A stretch of 64,000 bases of DNA from Oscillospiraceae bacterium. GTDB lineage: Bacteria; Bacillota; Clostridia; Oscillospirales; Oscillospiraceae. Numbering within the stretch: position 1 is the first letter of the stretch; each line of letters opens with the position of its first letter. Position numbers and translations under genes: made by a program. The notes beneath the pieces are model-generated. The model did no database searches, had not been told where the DNA came from, and saw only the letters and a list, made by a program, of their open reading frames with translations. Positions 54,362 through 62,257 of the stretch are shown piece after piece. The DNA lies in assembly GCA_017434755.1 (NCBI GenBank), contig JAFRER010000021.1, positions 186,001 through 250,000 of the forward strand, given 5' to 3'.

Positions 54362-55870
54362 ATGTACGACATTTCCGAGATACTCAACAGGATTCACCTC
54401 ATTTTTGCCGATGAACTCCAGATAGATCCCGAAAAGTTCGGCGATGATGACAATTTCTCCACCGGTCTGGGGCTGGACAGCCTTGCCGTATACAGTGCCA
54501 TCACCGAAATAGAGGAGAGCTTCGATATCGTTCTGAATGACTCCGATATCGAGGGTATTTCCACCATAAACGACATAGCCGCTCTCGTTTACGGAAAGCT
54601 CAGCGGAGATGCGGCCGCAGTCACGGAAAAAGCCACAGAGGAGCCTGTGGAATACCGCAGGATAACCGATTTTGCCGAGAGCGAAGAATACAGAGCGCTG
54701 AAACAGCGCATGGTCGATACACTTCCCGACGAATCCTACAATCCCTATTTCGTCCCGCACGACAGTCTGATCCGCGACACGAGCGTCGTCCGCGGAAAAG
54801 AGGTCATCAACCTCGGATCCTATAACTATCTCGGTATGTCCGGCCACCCCGAGACCATGCAGGCGGCCATAGACGCCATAAAGAAATACGGCACCTCAGC
54901 CAGCGGAAGCAGGACACTCGCCGGTGAAAAGACGCTCTATCAGCAGCTCGAAAAAGCCATAGCCGAGTGGAAGCATACCGAGGACGCTATCGTCTGCACG
55001 GGCGGCTGGGCCACCAACCTCACTTTTATCAGCAGCTTTATGCGCGCCGGTGATTTCATCGTGTATGACGCGCTGTCCCACAACTCCATCGCCGACGGCG
55101 TGGCGCTTTCGAAGGCCGAGAGCAAAGCCTTCCCGCACAACGATCTGGGTGCGCTTGAGAGCATTCTTGAGAAGGTAAAAGATAAATACAACAAGGTCCT
55201 GATCGTTGTCGAAGGCGTTTACAGCATGGATGGCGACATTGCCCCGATCCCCGAGTTCGTGCGTCTCAAGAAGAAATATAACTGCTTCCTCATGGTGGAC
55301 GAAGCCCACTCCGGCGGTGTCATCGGCGATCATGCCGGCGGCTGCGACGATTACTTCGGGCTCGATCCGCACGATATTGACATCAAGTACGGCACCATGT
55401 CCAAGGCGCTCGGCACCTGCGGAGGCTATATCGCCGCCGACAAGGAGATCGTGGAATACCTTCGCTATATGATGGACGGCTTCGTGTTCTCCGCCGGCAT
55501 CTCTCCCCCGCTCGCAGCAGCCTGCATGAAAGCCATCGAGATCATCCGCCGCGACAACAGTGAAGTCACGAAGCTCCATGAGAACATCCGTTACTTCGTA
55601 AAACGTGCCAAAGAGGAAGGCATGAACACCTGTCTTGCCGGCGAGAGCGCGGTGGTCCCGATCTTGATCGGCACCGACGAGGATGCCGCAAGGCTTTCCA
55701 CCGAGCTTCTCAATGAAGGCGTGTTCGTTCCGCCCGCCATGTATCCGGCAGTCCCGATGGGCGAGAGCCGCCTCCGCTTCACCATATCCTCTACCCACAG
55801 CATCGAACAGCTTGAAAAGGCAGTGTCCGCCCTTGCGAGACTGATGAGAGAAGAGGGCTTCCTGAAATGA
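54362..55870 (+). CDS. Acyl carrier protein-alpha-oxoamine synthase fusion
   Basis: The 502-residue protein joins an acyl carrier domain (1-80; phosphopantetheine Ser40 in GLGLDS) to a PLP-dependent alpha-oxoamine synthase (about 100-500). The latter has LGSYNYLGMSGHP, SGSRTLAGE, DEAHSGG (Asp313, His316) and the Schiff-base Lys348 in GTMSKALGTCGG. Enzymes of this family (AONS, KBL, ALAS, serine palmitoyltransferase) condense an amino acid with an acyl thioester, losing CO2. A built-in carrier suggests the acyl group arrives on this protein. The next gene, overlapping by 4 bases, is a short-chain reductase. The pair resembles the first two steps of sphingoid-base synthesis, but biotin-type or specialised amino-ketone products are also possible. 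The Shine-Dalgarno site is weak (GGACGATC). Confidence 0.88.
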   Translation: MYDISEILNRIHLIFADELQIDPEKFGDDDNFSTGLGLDSLAVYSAITEIEESFDIVLNDSDIEGISTINDIAALVYGKLSGDAAAVTEKATEEPVEYRRITDFAESEEYRALKQRMVDTLPDESYNPYFVPHDSLIRDTSVVRGKEVINLGSYNYLGMSGHPETMQAAIDAIKKYGTSASGSRTLAGEKTLYQQLEKAIAEWKHTEDAIVCTGGWATNLTFISSFMRAGDFIVYDALSHNSIADGVALSKAESKAFPHNDLGALESILEKVKDKYNKVLIVVEGVYSMDGDIAPIPEFVRLKKKYNCFLMVDEAHSGGVIGDHAGGCDDYFGLDPHDIDIKYGTMSKALGTCGGYIAADKEIVEYLRYMMDGFVFSAGISPPLAAACMKAIEIIRRDNSEVTKLHENIRYFVKRAKEEGMNTCLAGESAVVPILIGTDEDAARLSTELLNEGVFVPPAMYPAVPMGESRLRFTISSTHSIEQLEKAVSALARLMREEGFLK

Positions 55871-56652
55871 GCAAAGTCGCGATAGTTACCGGCGCAAGTT
55901 CCGGGATCGGGCTTGCTGTTTCAAAACAGCTGCTTGCGGCCGGCTGCACTGTGTACGGTTTCTCCAGAAGGGGTACTTCCGCCGAGGGCGTGAACCCGGT
56001 CGCCGTGGAGATCACCGATGAGGCAGCGGTGAAGTCTGCCGTTGATTCCGTCGCCGAAAGAGAAGGCCGGATAGACATTCTGATCAACAACGCCGGCATG
56101 GGTATATCCGGCCCTGTCGAATTTACCGCCGCCGAGGACATGAAGCTTCAGATGGAAGTCAATTACTACGGGCAGGTATACTGCGCGAAGGCAGTCCTTC
56201 CCCACATGCGCAGGCAGGGATCCGGCAGGATCGTCTGCACGAGCTCGGTCGCCGCTGTTATGTCCATCCCCTATCAGTCTTTCTATTCCAGCACCAAGGC
56301 TGCTGTGAGCGCCATGGTGCTCGCGCTGCGCAACGAAGTGAAGAGCTTCGGCATCCAGGTCTGCGCCGTCATGCCCGGAGATACGAAGACCGGCTTCACC
56401 GCTGCCAGGATAAAGGATGATACCGGAAACGATGTGTATACACATAATGCGTCTGCCGTGGCCGCCATGGAGAAAGATGAGCAGGGCGGGATGACCCCCG
56501 AATACGTTGCTTCCGTGATCGTAAAGGCCGCAACGGTGAAGAATCCCAAGCCGCTGTACACTGCCGGTGCCAAGTTCCGGCTCTTCGTTTTCCTGTTCCG
56601 CTTCATGCCTTACCGGTTCGCCTACTGGGTGATCGGGAAACTGTACAGCTGA
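55867..56652 (+). CDS. Short-chain dehydrogenase/reductase, partner of the oxoamine synthase
   Basis: The 261-residue protein has TGASSGIG, NNAGMG, the catalytic Ser (CTSSVAA) and YSSTK. A hydrophobic/aromatic C-terminus (RLFVFLFRFMPYRFAYWVIG) could bind the membrane, as in 3-ketodihydrosphingosine reductases. It overlaps the oxoamine synthase by 4 bases (ATGA). The likely role is reduction of the amino-ketone to an amino-alcohol. Confidence 0.87.
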   Translation: MSKVAIVTGASSGIGLAVSKQLLAAGCTVYGFSRRGTSAEGVNPVAVEITDEAAVKSAVDSVAEREGRIDILINNAGMGISGPVEFTAAEDMKLQMEVNYYGQVYCAKAVLPHMRRQGSGRIVCTSSVAAVMSIPYQSFYSSTKAAVSAMVLALRNEVKSFGIQVCAVMPGDTKTGFTAARIKDDTGNDVYTHNASAVAAMEKDEQGGMTPEYVASVIVKAATVKNPKPLYTAGAKFRLFVFLFRFMPYRFAYWVIGKLYS

Positions 56653-56664
56653 AGAATAACAGAA

Positions 56665-56688
56665 AAAGCCGCCCAGAAGGGCGGCTTT
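56665..56688. terminator. Bidirectional terminator
   Basis: AAAGCCGCCC and GGGCGGCTTT form a 10-bp stem with an AGAA loop and T/A tracts on both sides, between convergent genes. Confidence 0.9.
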
Positions 56689-56708
56689 TATTATTTCTCT
56701 GATTCAGA

Positions 56709-57722
56709 TCAGAAGGGCTTCTCGTCGGAGGTAAGGTCGATCCAGTCGCACTCGGCTCTGGTGAGCTTGATATCGAGGGCGGAGAGCGTGGACATGAGCT
56801 CATCATGGTTGTTGGCGCCGATGATGGGCATTACCTCGAATCCGCCGCACATGGTATAGGCCATGCAGATCTGGGGAACAGTAAGTCCCTTTGCCTTGGC
56901 GAGCTCTGCCGCGCGCTCAACTCTGTCGAAGTTGTCGGGATGGCAGTAGGCTTTCCTTGTTCCTTCGGGGACGCTCTCCGGATCTTTCGCGAAGCCCTCG
57001 CGGGTGATCCTGCCGGTGCAGAAGCCGCCGGACAGTGCGGAGTAGGAGGCGCAGACGATTCCCTTCTCCTTGAGATACTTTCTCATCTCGGCATACTTGG
57101 GTCCGGAAACCGTTCCGCTGCCCTGGCCGAAGGGATCGGCATGCATCGCGGCGACGGAATAATGCTCCTCAACGATGCCGAAACCCTGCAGTCCGTGTGC
57201 CTCTGCATAGTCGTTGGCTTCTTTGATGCGGTCGAACTCCCAGTTGGCAGCACCGAAGACTCTGACCTTGCCCTGCTTCTTGAACTTATTGAAGGTCTCG
57301 ATGATCTCTGCGACGGAGGTGTTGGGATCGTCTCTGTGGAGATAGAGAACGTCGACATAGTCCGTATGCCATTTGCAGAGGGAATCGTTCAGTTCGGACT
57401 CCATGTCATAGTCATGGACGGCATTTCTGCTGAGGAAAGGATTGAAATCGAAATAGCGGGGATGTCCGCACTTGGTGGTGATGACGAAGTCCTCTCTCTT
57501 GAGGCCTCTGCTCTTGACCCACTTGCCGAGTGCGATCTCAGTGGAGCCCACTCTCGGGGCACCGTAGCTGTGCGCCGCGTCGATGACGTTGACACCCTGC
57601 TCCCAGGCATCATCAAGTTTCTTGAATTCGGATTCAGGGCCGTCGGGGTCCTTTATCGTCATCGTGCCGATGATGAAGCGGCTGCATTTTTTATCTATGC
57701 CTTTGATCTGAAGATATTCCAT
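56709..57722 (-). CDS. Aldo/keto reductase
   Basis: The 337-residue protein is a classic AKR barrel: NVIDAAHSYGAPRVGSTEIALG (catalytic Asp and Tyr), TTKCGHP, YVDVLYLHRDDP and PIIGANNHDELMSTL near the end. It should reduce carbonyls with NADPH; the substrate is unknown. I chose ATG at 57722 because AAGGAG lies 6 bases upstream; in-frame ATGs further up have no such site. Confidence 0.9.
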   Translation of the reverse strand: MEYLQIKGIDKKCSRFIIGTMTIKDPDGPESEFKKLDDAWEQGVNVIDAAHSYGAPRVGSTEIALGKWVKSRGLKREDFVITTKCGHPRYFDFNPFLSRNAVHDYDMESELNDSLCKWHTDYVDVLYLHRDDPNTSVAEIIETFNKFKKQGKVRVFGAANWEFDRIKEANDYAEAHGLQGFGIVEEHYSVAAMHADPFGQGSGTVSGPKYAEMRKYLKEKGIVCASYSALSGGFCTGRITREGFAKDPESVPEGTRKAYCHPDNFDRVERAAELAKAKGLTVPQICMAYTMCGGFEVMPIIGANNHDELMSTLSALDIKLTRAECDWIDLTSDEKPF

Positions 57723-57757
57723 AAGCGTCTCCTTCATTTTTATTTTTAACAAATAGT

Positions 57758-57786
57758 ATTTTAATATAAATCCGCGGATATGTAAA
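57758..57786 (-). promoter_or_regulatory. Promoter of the aldo/keto reductase
   Basis: TTTACA, 17-base spacer and TAAAAT on the minus strand, about 35 bases before the start. Confidence 0.55.
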
Positions 57787-57805
57787 GTGGAGAGAATTGC
57801 ATTTT

Positions 57806-58033
57806 TCAGCCTCCGGAGACGAGATAAAAGAAGCCGACCACATCGCCGTCGTTCAGCGTCCGCGACAGATCCGTCCTCTCACCGTTCACGCTCACGAGCA
57901 GCAGTTTCGCTTTCAGCGGGCTGCATTTTATTGCCCTGAGCACATCCCTCACACTGCTGCCGTCCTCTATCTCCATCCAGCCCCTCTCGTCCAGTGCGCT
58001 CCTGTCGCAGCCGTGGGGAGGAAAAACCTTGAT
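57806..58033 (-). CDS. MoaD/ThiS-like small protein with Gly-Gly end and no canonical start
   Basis: A frame of 75 codons ends in VSGG and reads KVFPPHGCD, then ERGWMEIEDGSSVRDVLRAI, KLLLVSVNGER and LNDGDVVGFFYLVSGG. That is the ubiquitin-like fold of the MoaD family that delivers sulfur for molybdopterin or tungstopterin. It directly follows AOR and ferredoxin. There is no ATG, GTG or TTG at the N-terminus. The best-placed codon is ATC at 58033, 7 bases after GGAGG; ATA at 58039 overlaps the ferredoxin stop. The first in-frame ATG (residue 20) would remove the first beta strand. A rare AUC start, translational coupling or a sequence error could explain this. Confidence 0.75.
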   Translation of the reverse strand: MKVFPPHGCDRSALDERGWMEIEDGSSVRDVLRAIKCSPLKAKLLLVSVNGERTDLSRTLNDGDVVGFFYLVSGG

Positions 58034-58035
58034 TT

Positions 58036-58257
58036 TTATTCCTCCGTCACCTCTTTCATCTCAATAGCTTCCATCGGGCAGGATCGCGCGCATGTTCCGC
58101 AGCCGATGCATCTGTCGTTCACGAGTTCCGGGAAGACATTGCGGTACTTGCCGGACTTCCCTTCCTTCTTCATGCCGAGCGCCGATACCGGGCAGGCCTG
58201 GGCGCAGATACCGCAGCTGACGCAGTTGAGATAATCAAATTCCGGACTCTTTTTCAT
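58036..58257 (-). CDS. 2x[4Fe-4S] ferredoxin of the AOR cluster
   Basis: The 73-residue protein has two cluster motifs (CVSCGICAQACPVS and CIGCGTCARSCPME). It overlaps the AOR gene by 4 bases, so it is probably its electron partner or a bound subunit. Confidence 0.92.
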   Translation of the reverse strand: MKKSPEFDYLNCVSCGICAQACPVSALGMKKEGKSGKYRNVFPELVNDRCIGCGTCARSCPMEAIEMKEVTEE

Positions 58258-60239
58258 CCCGCGTCCACCTCCGTCAGCCTGTCGATTCCGAGACGCTCCA
58301 CCGTCCCCTTAAGCGGTACGCCAGTCTTATCATCCCAGCCGAAGGCGCGCCAGTGCGAGGAGACCTGCTCCCTGTTTTTCTCGAGCGTCACTCCCTTGAG
58401 CGGGCCCGAGGAAAGAGCAGGTTCTCCGAGCATGCGTTTTGGGAGCTTTACCGATGCGGGATCTATCCCCTGCTTGATGTTGAACAGTTGCCTCAGGGTC
58501 TGGATCCTCTCGCCGATCTCCATATAGTGGTCGCCGTCATAGTCCCAGCCTTCGGCCGCGTTGAGGTACTCCACCAGTTTCCACATGTGCACGCCCATCA
58601 TCTGGCCGTAATAGCAGCCGCCCGCGCCGTCCACCAGCATGGTGTAGCAGGCGTTTGCCTTGCTCACATAGGCGAGGGTCTCGGTGTCCTCAAGGTCCTC
58701 CTTCTTCGGATGGAGTTTCGCGGGAGGTGCCCAGGAGCAGATGTCGCAGAGACTCATCGCCCCGTACTCGATGCCCATGCCGACGGTGTGCTTGCCGGGA
58801 GCGGGCTCCGCCACAAAGTGCACGCCGAGCTGCGGGTCATTCCGTGCGTCGTGCATGCCGGGCTCCTGCCCGCCGATGTGCATCGCGTATTCTTTGCCGC
58901 CGAAGCGCTCCGAGGCCCGTTTCACACCGTCTGCGATCGCATCGCCGAAGCCCTCGCGGGCCACCATCTTTTTCACCAAAGCCAATATAGCCTCGGTGTT
59001 GCCCCAGCTGAGCTCCAGCCCGTCGGTCTGCTCATTCGTGAGGATGCCGTTCTCATAGCATTCGATTGCCCAGGCTACCGTATTTCCGGCGGAGATCGTG
59101 TCCATTCCGGCCCGGTTGAGCAGCTCGTTGAGCTGATAGATCGAATCAAGGCTCCAGTTCATCAGCAGCGGTCCGAAGGCCTCGATGGTCTCGTACTCCG
59201 GCTTGTGGGTCTCATCGAACTCAACGTATTTCCGTCCGCGGATGTTCAGCTTTCCGCCGCAGCCGAGGGGGCAGGAATAGCAGTGATATTTTGCCGTCTC
59301 GATCTTGTTGATATGCTCCGGGTTGTAGACCATGTCCATCCGGCGCACGTCCTTCGGCGTGCCGGCCCAGTTTTTCAGGGGCCCGTCGCCGCTGGTGATG
59401 GCAAGGGAGGTGTTGGCCTGCGTTCCCCACTCGCGGAACATATAGGATGTCAGTGCGCCGTCCATGGGCATATAGGGCAGATGCCCCATCATGCGGCCTC
59501 CAAATCCGATGAAGACTCCCAGGCCGCTCGGCAGCGTCATCTTCAGCAGTTTGCGGCCGAGTTCCTTTGACAGCGCCTTTATCTTGTCCGGGTCCGCGCT
59601 GCGCATGGGCAGGGAACCCGCCAGCACCACCGCCTTGAGTCTCTTGCTGCCCATCACGGCACCGACTCCGCTCCTTGCGGCAATGCGCCCGCCCTCGTTG
59701 CAGATACCGGAAATGAGCGAGAGCTTCTCCCCCGAGAGCCCGATGCAGGCAATGCAGGGCTTCTTGCGGCAGGCCCCGTCGAGATCCTCATGCAGAGCTT
59801 TCTCCGCCTCCATGGCATCCATGCCCCAGTACTTCGAGGCGTCCCGCAGCTCCGCGTTCTTCCCGTCGCAGTAGAGATACACGGGTTTTTCCGCCATGCC
59901 GGACACAAATATCGCGTCATAGCCGCACTGCTTGATGGCAGGTGCGAACAGACCGCCGCAGTTGGCGTCTCCCCAGCCGCCGGTGAGCGGGCTCTTGCAG
60001 GCGACCGTCCAGCGTCCCGTCAGGAACGCGCCGGTGCCGCAGAGGGCACCGCAGGCAAAGGCAAGGATGTTGTCCGGCCCCAGAGGGTCCGCCCCTGCGG
60101 GGATATGCTTATACAGATACCAGGCCTCGAGGCCCTTTCCCGAAAGGACAGCCTCATAGACCTCCTCCGGCACCTTGAGGCTCTCCGCTTTACCGGTGCC
60201 GAGATCCACCCGCAGGATCTTGCCTGCGAAAGAGGTCAT
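58254..60239 (-). CDS. Aldehyde:ferredoxin oxidoreductase family protein
   Basis: The 661-residue protein matches the AOR family: GKILRVDLGTGK start, GRWTVACKSPLTGGWGDANCGG (pterin binding), the CSCPLGCGGK cluster ligands (with a later cysteine) and EPGMHDARNDPQLG. These tungsten or molybdenum bis-pterin enzymes oxidise aldehydes or reduce acids and other carbonyls with ferredoxin. It overlaps the upstream tocopherol-cyclase-like gene by 4 bases and the ferredoxin by 4. The neighbours suggest a substrate larger than acetaldehyde. Confidence 0.93.
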   Translation of the reverse strand: MTSFAGKILRVDLGTGKAESLKVPEEVYEAVLSGKGLEAWYLYKHIPAGADPLGPDNILAFACGALCGTGAFLTGRWTVACKSPLTGGWGDANCGGLFAPAIKQCGYDAIFVSGMAEKPVYLYCDGKNAELRDASKYWGMDAMEAEKALHEDLDGACRKKPCIACIGLSGEKLSLISGICNEGGRIAARSGVGAVMGSKRLKAVVLAGSLPMRSADPDKIKALSKELGRKLLKMTLPSGLGVFIGFGGRMMGHLPYMPMDGALTSYMFREWGTQANTSLAITSGDGPLKNWAGTPKDVRRMDMVYNPEHINKIETAKYHCYSCPLGCGGKLNIRGRKYVEFDETHKPEYETIEAFGPLLMNWSLDSIYQLNELLNRAGMDTISAGNTVAWAIECYENGILTNEQTDGLELSWGNTEAILALVKKMVAREGFGDAIADGVKRASERFGGKEYAMHIGGQEPGMHDARNDPQLGVHFVAEPAPGKHTVGMGIEYGAMSLCDICSWAPPAKLHPKKEDLEDTETLAYVSKANACYTMLVDGAGGCYYGQMMGVHMWKLVEYLNAAEGWDYDGDHYMEIGERIQTLRQLFNIKQGIDPASVKLPKRMLGEPALSSGPLKGVTLEKNREQVSSHWRAFGWDDKTGVPLKGTVERLGIDRLTEVDAG

Positions 60240-61375
60240 CTGTCGTACTCTCCGAATTCGCAGCCAATGCCGGTGGCCTCGACCTCATCAATAAGGGTCT
60301 CTTTGCCGCCTGTTCCGCGTTTGTAGAGCTTGAGAACGCCCCAGCCGTTGCCGCCGTTCCACAGCCTGTTGTGGCGTTTGAGACCGGTGGGCGCTTCGTA
60401 GTTAATATTCAGCATGTCGGACTTGCTGCACCAGATCTCCGTGTCGAGCTTGGCAGTGGCAGTGGTCTGCACCACGTGCCAGTGGATCTTGTCTTCGGTC
60501 TCCTCGCAGTCAAACTTCGTGCCGGAGAGCGTCCAGAACTTGGAGAAGTTGAACTCATAGTCCTTCCCTTCGTAGTAAAACTCGCCCAGAAGCTTCCGGT
60601 CGAGGGCCACTGGCCCGACTTTCGGGCGTCCGCCGCCGATGTTGAAGACGGAATTCTCAAGTTTCTTCCCGGTGATCTTGCTGCGCAGCTCGTTACTCGA
60701 GAGCCACACCCAGGGAGAGGTGAAGTCGCCGCCCCAGTTCTTGTCCGCATAGCCGTTGCAGGTCTCGGGACGGACATTGTATTTCACACCGTTGAGGATG
60801 ATCTCGCCGCTGTATTTGCTCTTCATGCCCTCCGCGTGCCAGAACATCTCGAAAGCGTTGATGTTGCGGAAGAACTTGCCCGCGCCGTAGCCCACGTGGA
60901 AGGCGATCTGCTTGTCTATGTCCAGCCTCCAGCTCATTGTGCCCGCGTCGCACATCCATTCCGGGTGCGCGTCGCGCTGCTCGGGCGTGACGGTCACGGT
61001 GCCCTCGGTATGGGTCTCGGAACAGGTGCAACCGCCGCAGGAGATCGCATACGGGGCGTCCGGATGCAGGCTCACGTCCTTCCAGGCATAGAAGTTGTGC
61101 AGCTGGCCGTGGTCCACGCCCCAGAAGCCCACGTTCACCATCACATAGGAGGGCAGGATGCCTTCCGCCTGCTTCTGCGGATCGTTCCAGACTATGACGG
61201 GCTCATCCGCCGCACGCGCGGGATTGCAGGCAAAGAACTCGATGTAGAACGGCTTCTTCTCTCCTGTCTCGGCGTTCTCTGCGGTCAGGGAATGCCACCA
61301 CCAGTCGTATCCTTTTTTTGCAAGGGGACCGCGCAGCATGAAAGCGTTGCGTGAAATGTCATGAATATTGGCCAT
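60236..61375 (-). CDS. Lipocalin / tocopherol-cyclase-like protein
   Basis: The 379-residue protein is beta-rich with many Trp. It has NGYADKNWGGDFTSPWVWL, the hallmark I know from tocopherol cyclase and AttH/CrtC-type lipocalin hydratases, plus FFACNPARA near the start. There is no signal peptide. Family members bind hydrophobic substrates and some catalyse hydration or cyclisation. It begins 12 bases after the SDR stop and overlaps AOR by 4 bases. The inferred role is binding or hydration of a lipophilic substrate; the exact reaction is unknown. Confidence 0.65.
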   Translation of the reverse strand: MANIHDISRNAFMLRGPLAKKGYDWWWHSLTAENAETGEKKPFYIEFFACNPARAADEPVIVWNDPQKQAEGILPSYVMVNVGFWGVDHGQLHNFYAWKDVSLHPDAPYAISCGGCTCSETHTEGTVTVTPEQRDAHPEWMCDAGTMSWRLDIDKQIAFHVGYGAGKFFRNINAFEMFWHAEGMKSKYSGEIILNGVKYNVRPETCNGYADKNWGGDFTSPWVWLSSNELRSKITGKKLENSVFNIGGGRPKVGPVALDRKLLGEFYYEGKDYEFNFSKFWTLSGTKFDCEETEDKIHWHVVQTTATAKLDTEIWCSKSDMLNINYEAPTGLKRHNRLWNGGNGWGVLKLYKRGTGGKETLIDEVEATGIGCEFGEYDR

Positions 61376-61387
61376 GTCCTTGTCTCC

Positions 61388-62215
61388 TTATTTCAATGTT
61401 TTTTTGAGCTTGATATCCTCCAGGATGCCTTCCTCTTCCTCTTTGACCCGTTTGACGAAGCGGCGGAGCTTGCCCTTCTGTGCGCTGATATAGAGCTTCT
61501 TCACGGGCGGGACCGCATTCATGAGGATCTTGCTGGGCAGATACACCGGACAGGGATAGATGTGGTCCTTGTCCTTGTCCACCCCTTTCACAACAGCCTT
61601 TGCGACCTTTTCCGGCGCCTGTACGGGGAACGGAGGCTCCATCTTGCGTCCGCCGCCGCCCACGTTGAAAAAGTTGGTCTTTGTGGAGACGGGGTATATG
61701 CAGGAGATCTGCAGATTCTCGGGCGTTTCGTCACGGATGGCCTGCTGGAATCCTTTCATCGCGAACTTAGTCGCGGCATACAGGGCATATCCGGGGATCG
61801 CCATCTCGCCCATGGCGGAGATCGTGTACACCAGCCTGCCCTCGCGTCCGTCCAGATGGTTCAGATACTTGGAATAGGTATAGATGTGCGACACGGTGTT
61901 GAGATCGAATATCCTCTGGATGCGGTTCCAGTCCTCATAATCGAAGCGCTCGTAGTACGGGGCGCCGGCGTTGCAGAAGAAGATATCGATCTTGTCGAAC
62001 ACCTCCTCCGCCTTCGCAAACAGCGCGTCCACACCTTCCTTCGTGCTCAGGTCGCAGGAGAACGGGATCACGTTGTCTCCGTAGCCGGTGATTTTATCCG
62101 CACCGCGCGCCGCTGCGATGATGCGGTTGCCCTCCTGTGCCACGAGCTCGGAGAGGATGGATTTTCCTATGCCGCTCGAGGCTCCGGTCACAACAATGCT
62201 TTTGTTGCTGATCAT
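61388..62215 (-). CDS. Short-chain dehydrogenase/reductase
   Basis: The 275-residue protein has TGASSGIG, CNAG, the catalytic Ser (TISAMGE) and YALYAATK. It should interconvert a hydroxyl and ketone with NAD(P)H. The C-terminal half is hydrophobic and basic (PSKILMNAVPPVKKLY), typical of lipid-acting SDRs. It lies between the OYE and the lipocalin-like gene. Confidence 0.9.
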   Translation of the reverse strand: MISNKSIVVTGASSGIGKSILSELVAQEGNRIIAAARGADKITGYGDNVIPFSCDLSTKEGVDALFAKAEEVFDKIDIFFCNAGAPYYERFDYEDWNRIQRIFDLNTVSHIYTYSKYLNHLDGREGRLVYTISAMGEMAIPGYALYAATKFAMKGFQQAIRDETPENLQISCIYPVSTKTNFFNVGGGGRKMEPPFPVQAPEKVAKAVVKGVDKDKDHIYPCPVYLPSKILMNAVPPVKKLYISAQKGKLRRFVKRVKEEEEGILEDIKLKKTLK

Positions 62216-62257
62216 TTCGATTCACGCTCCTTGTATATCATGTATGGTGTTACTGTT

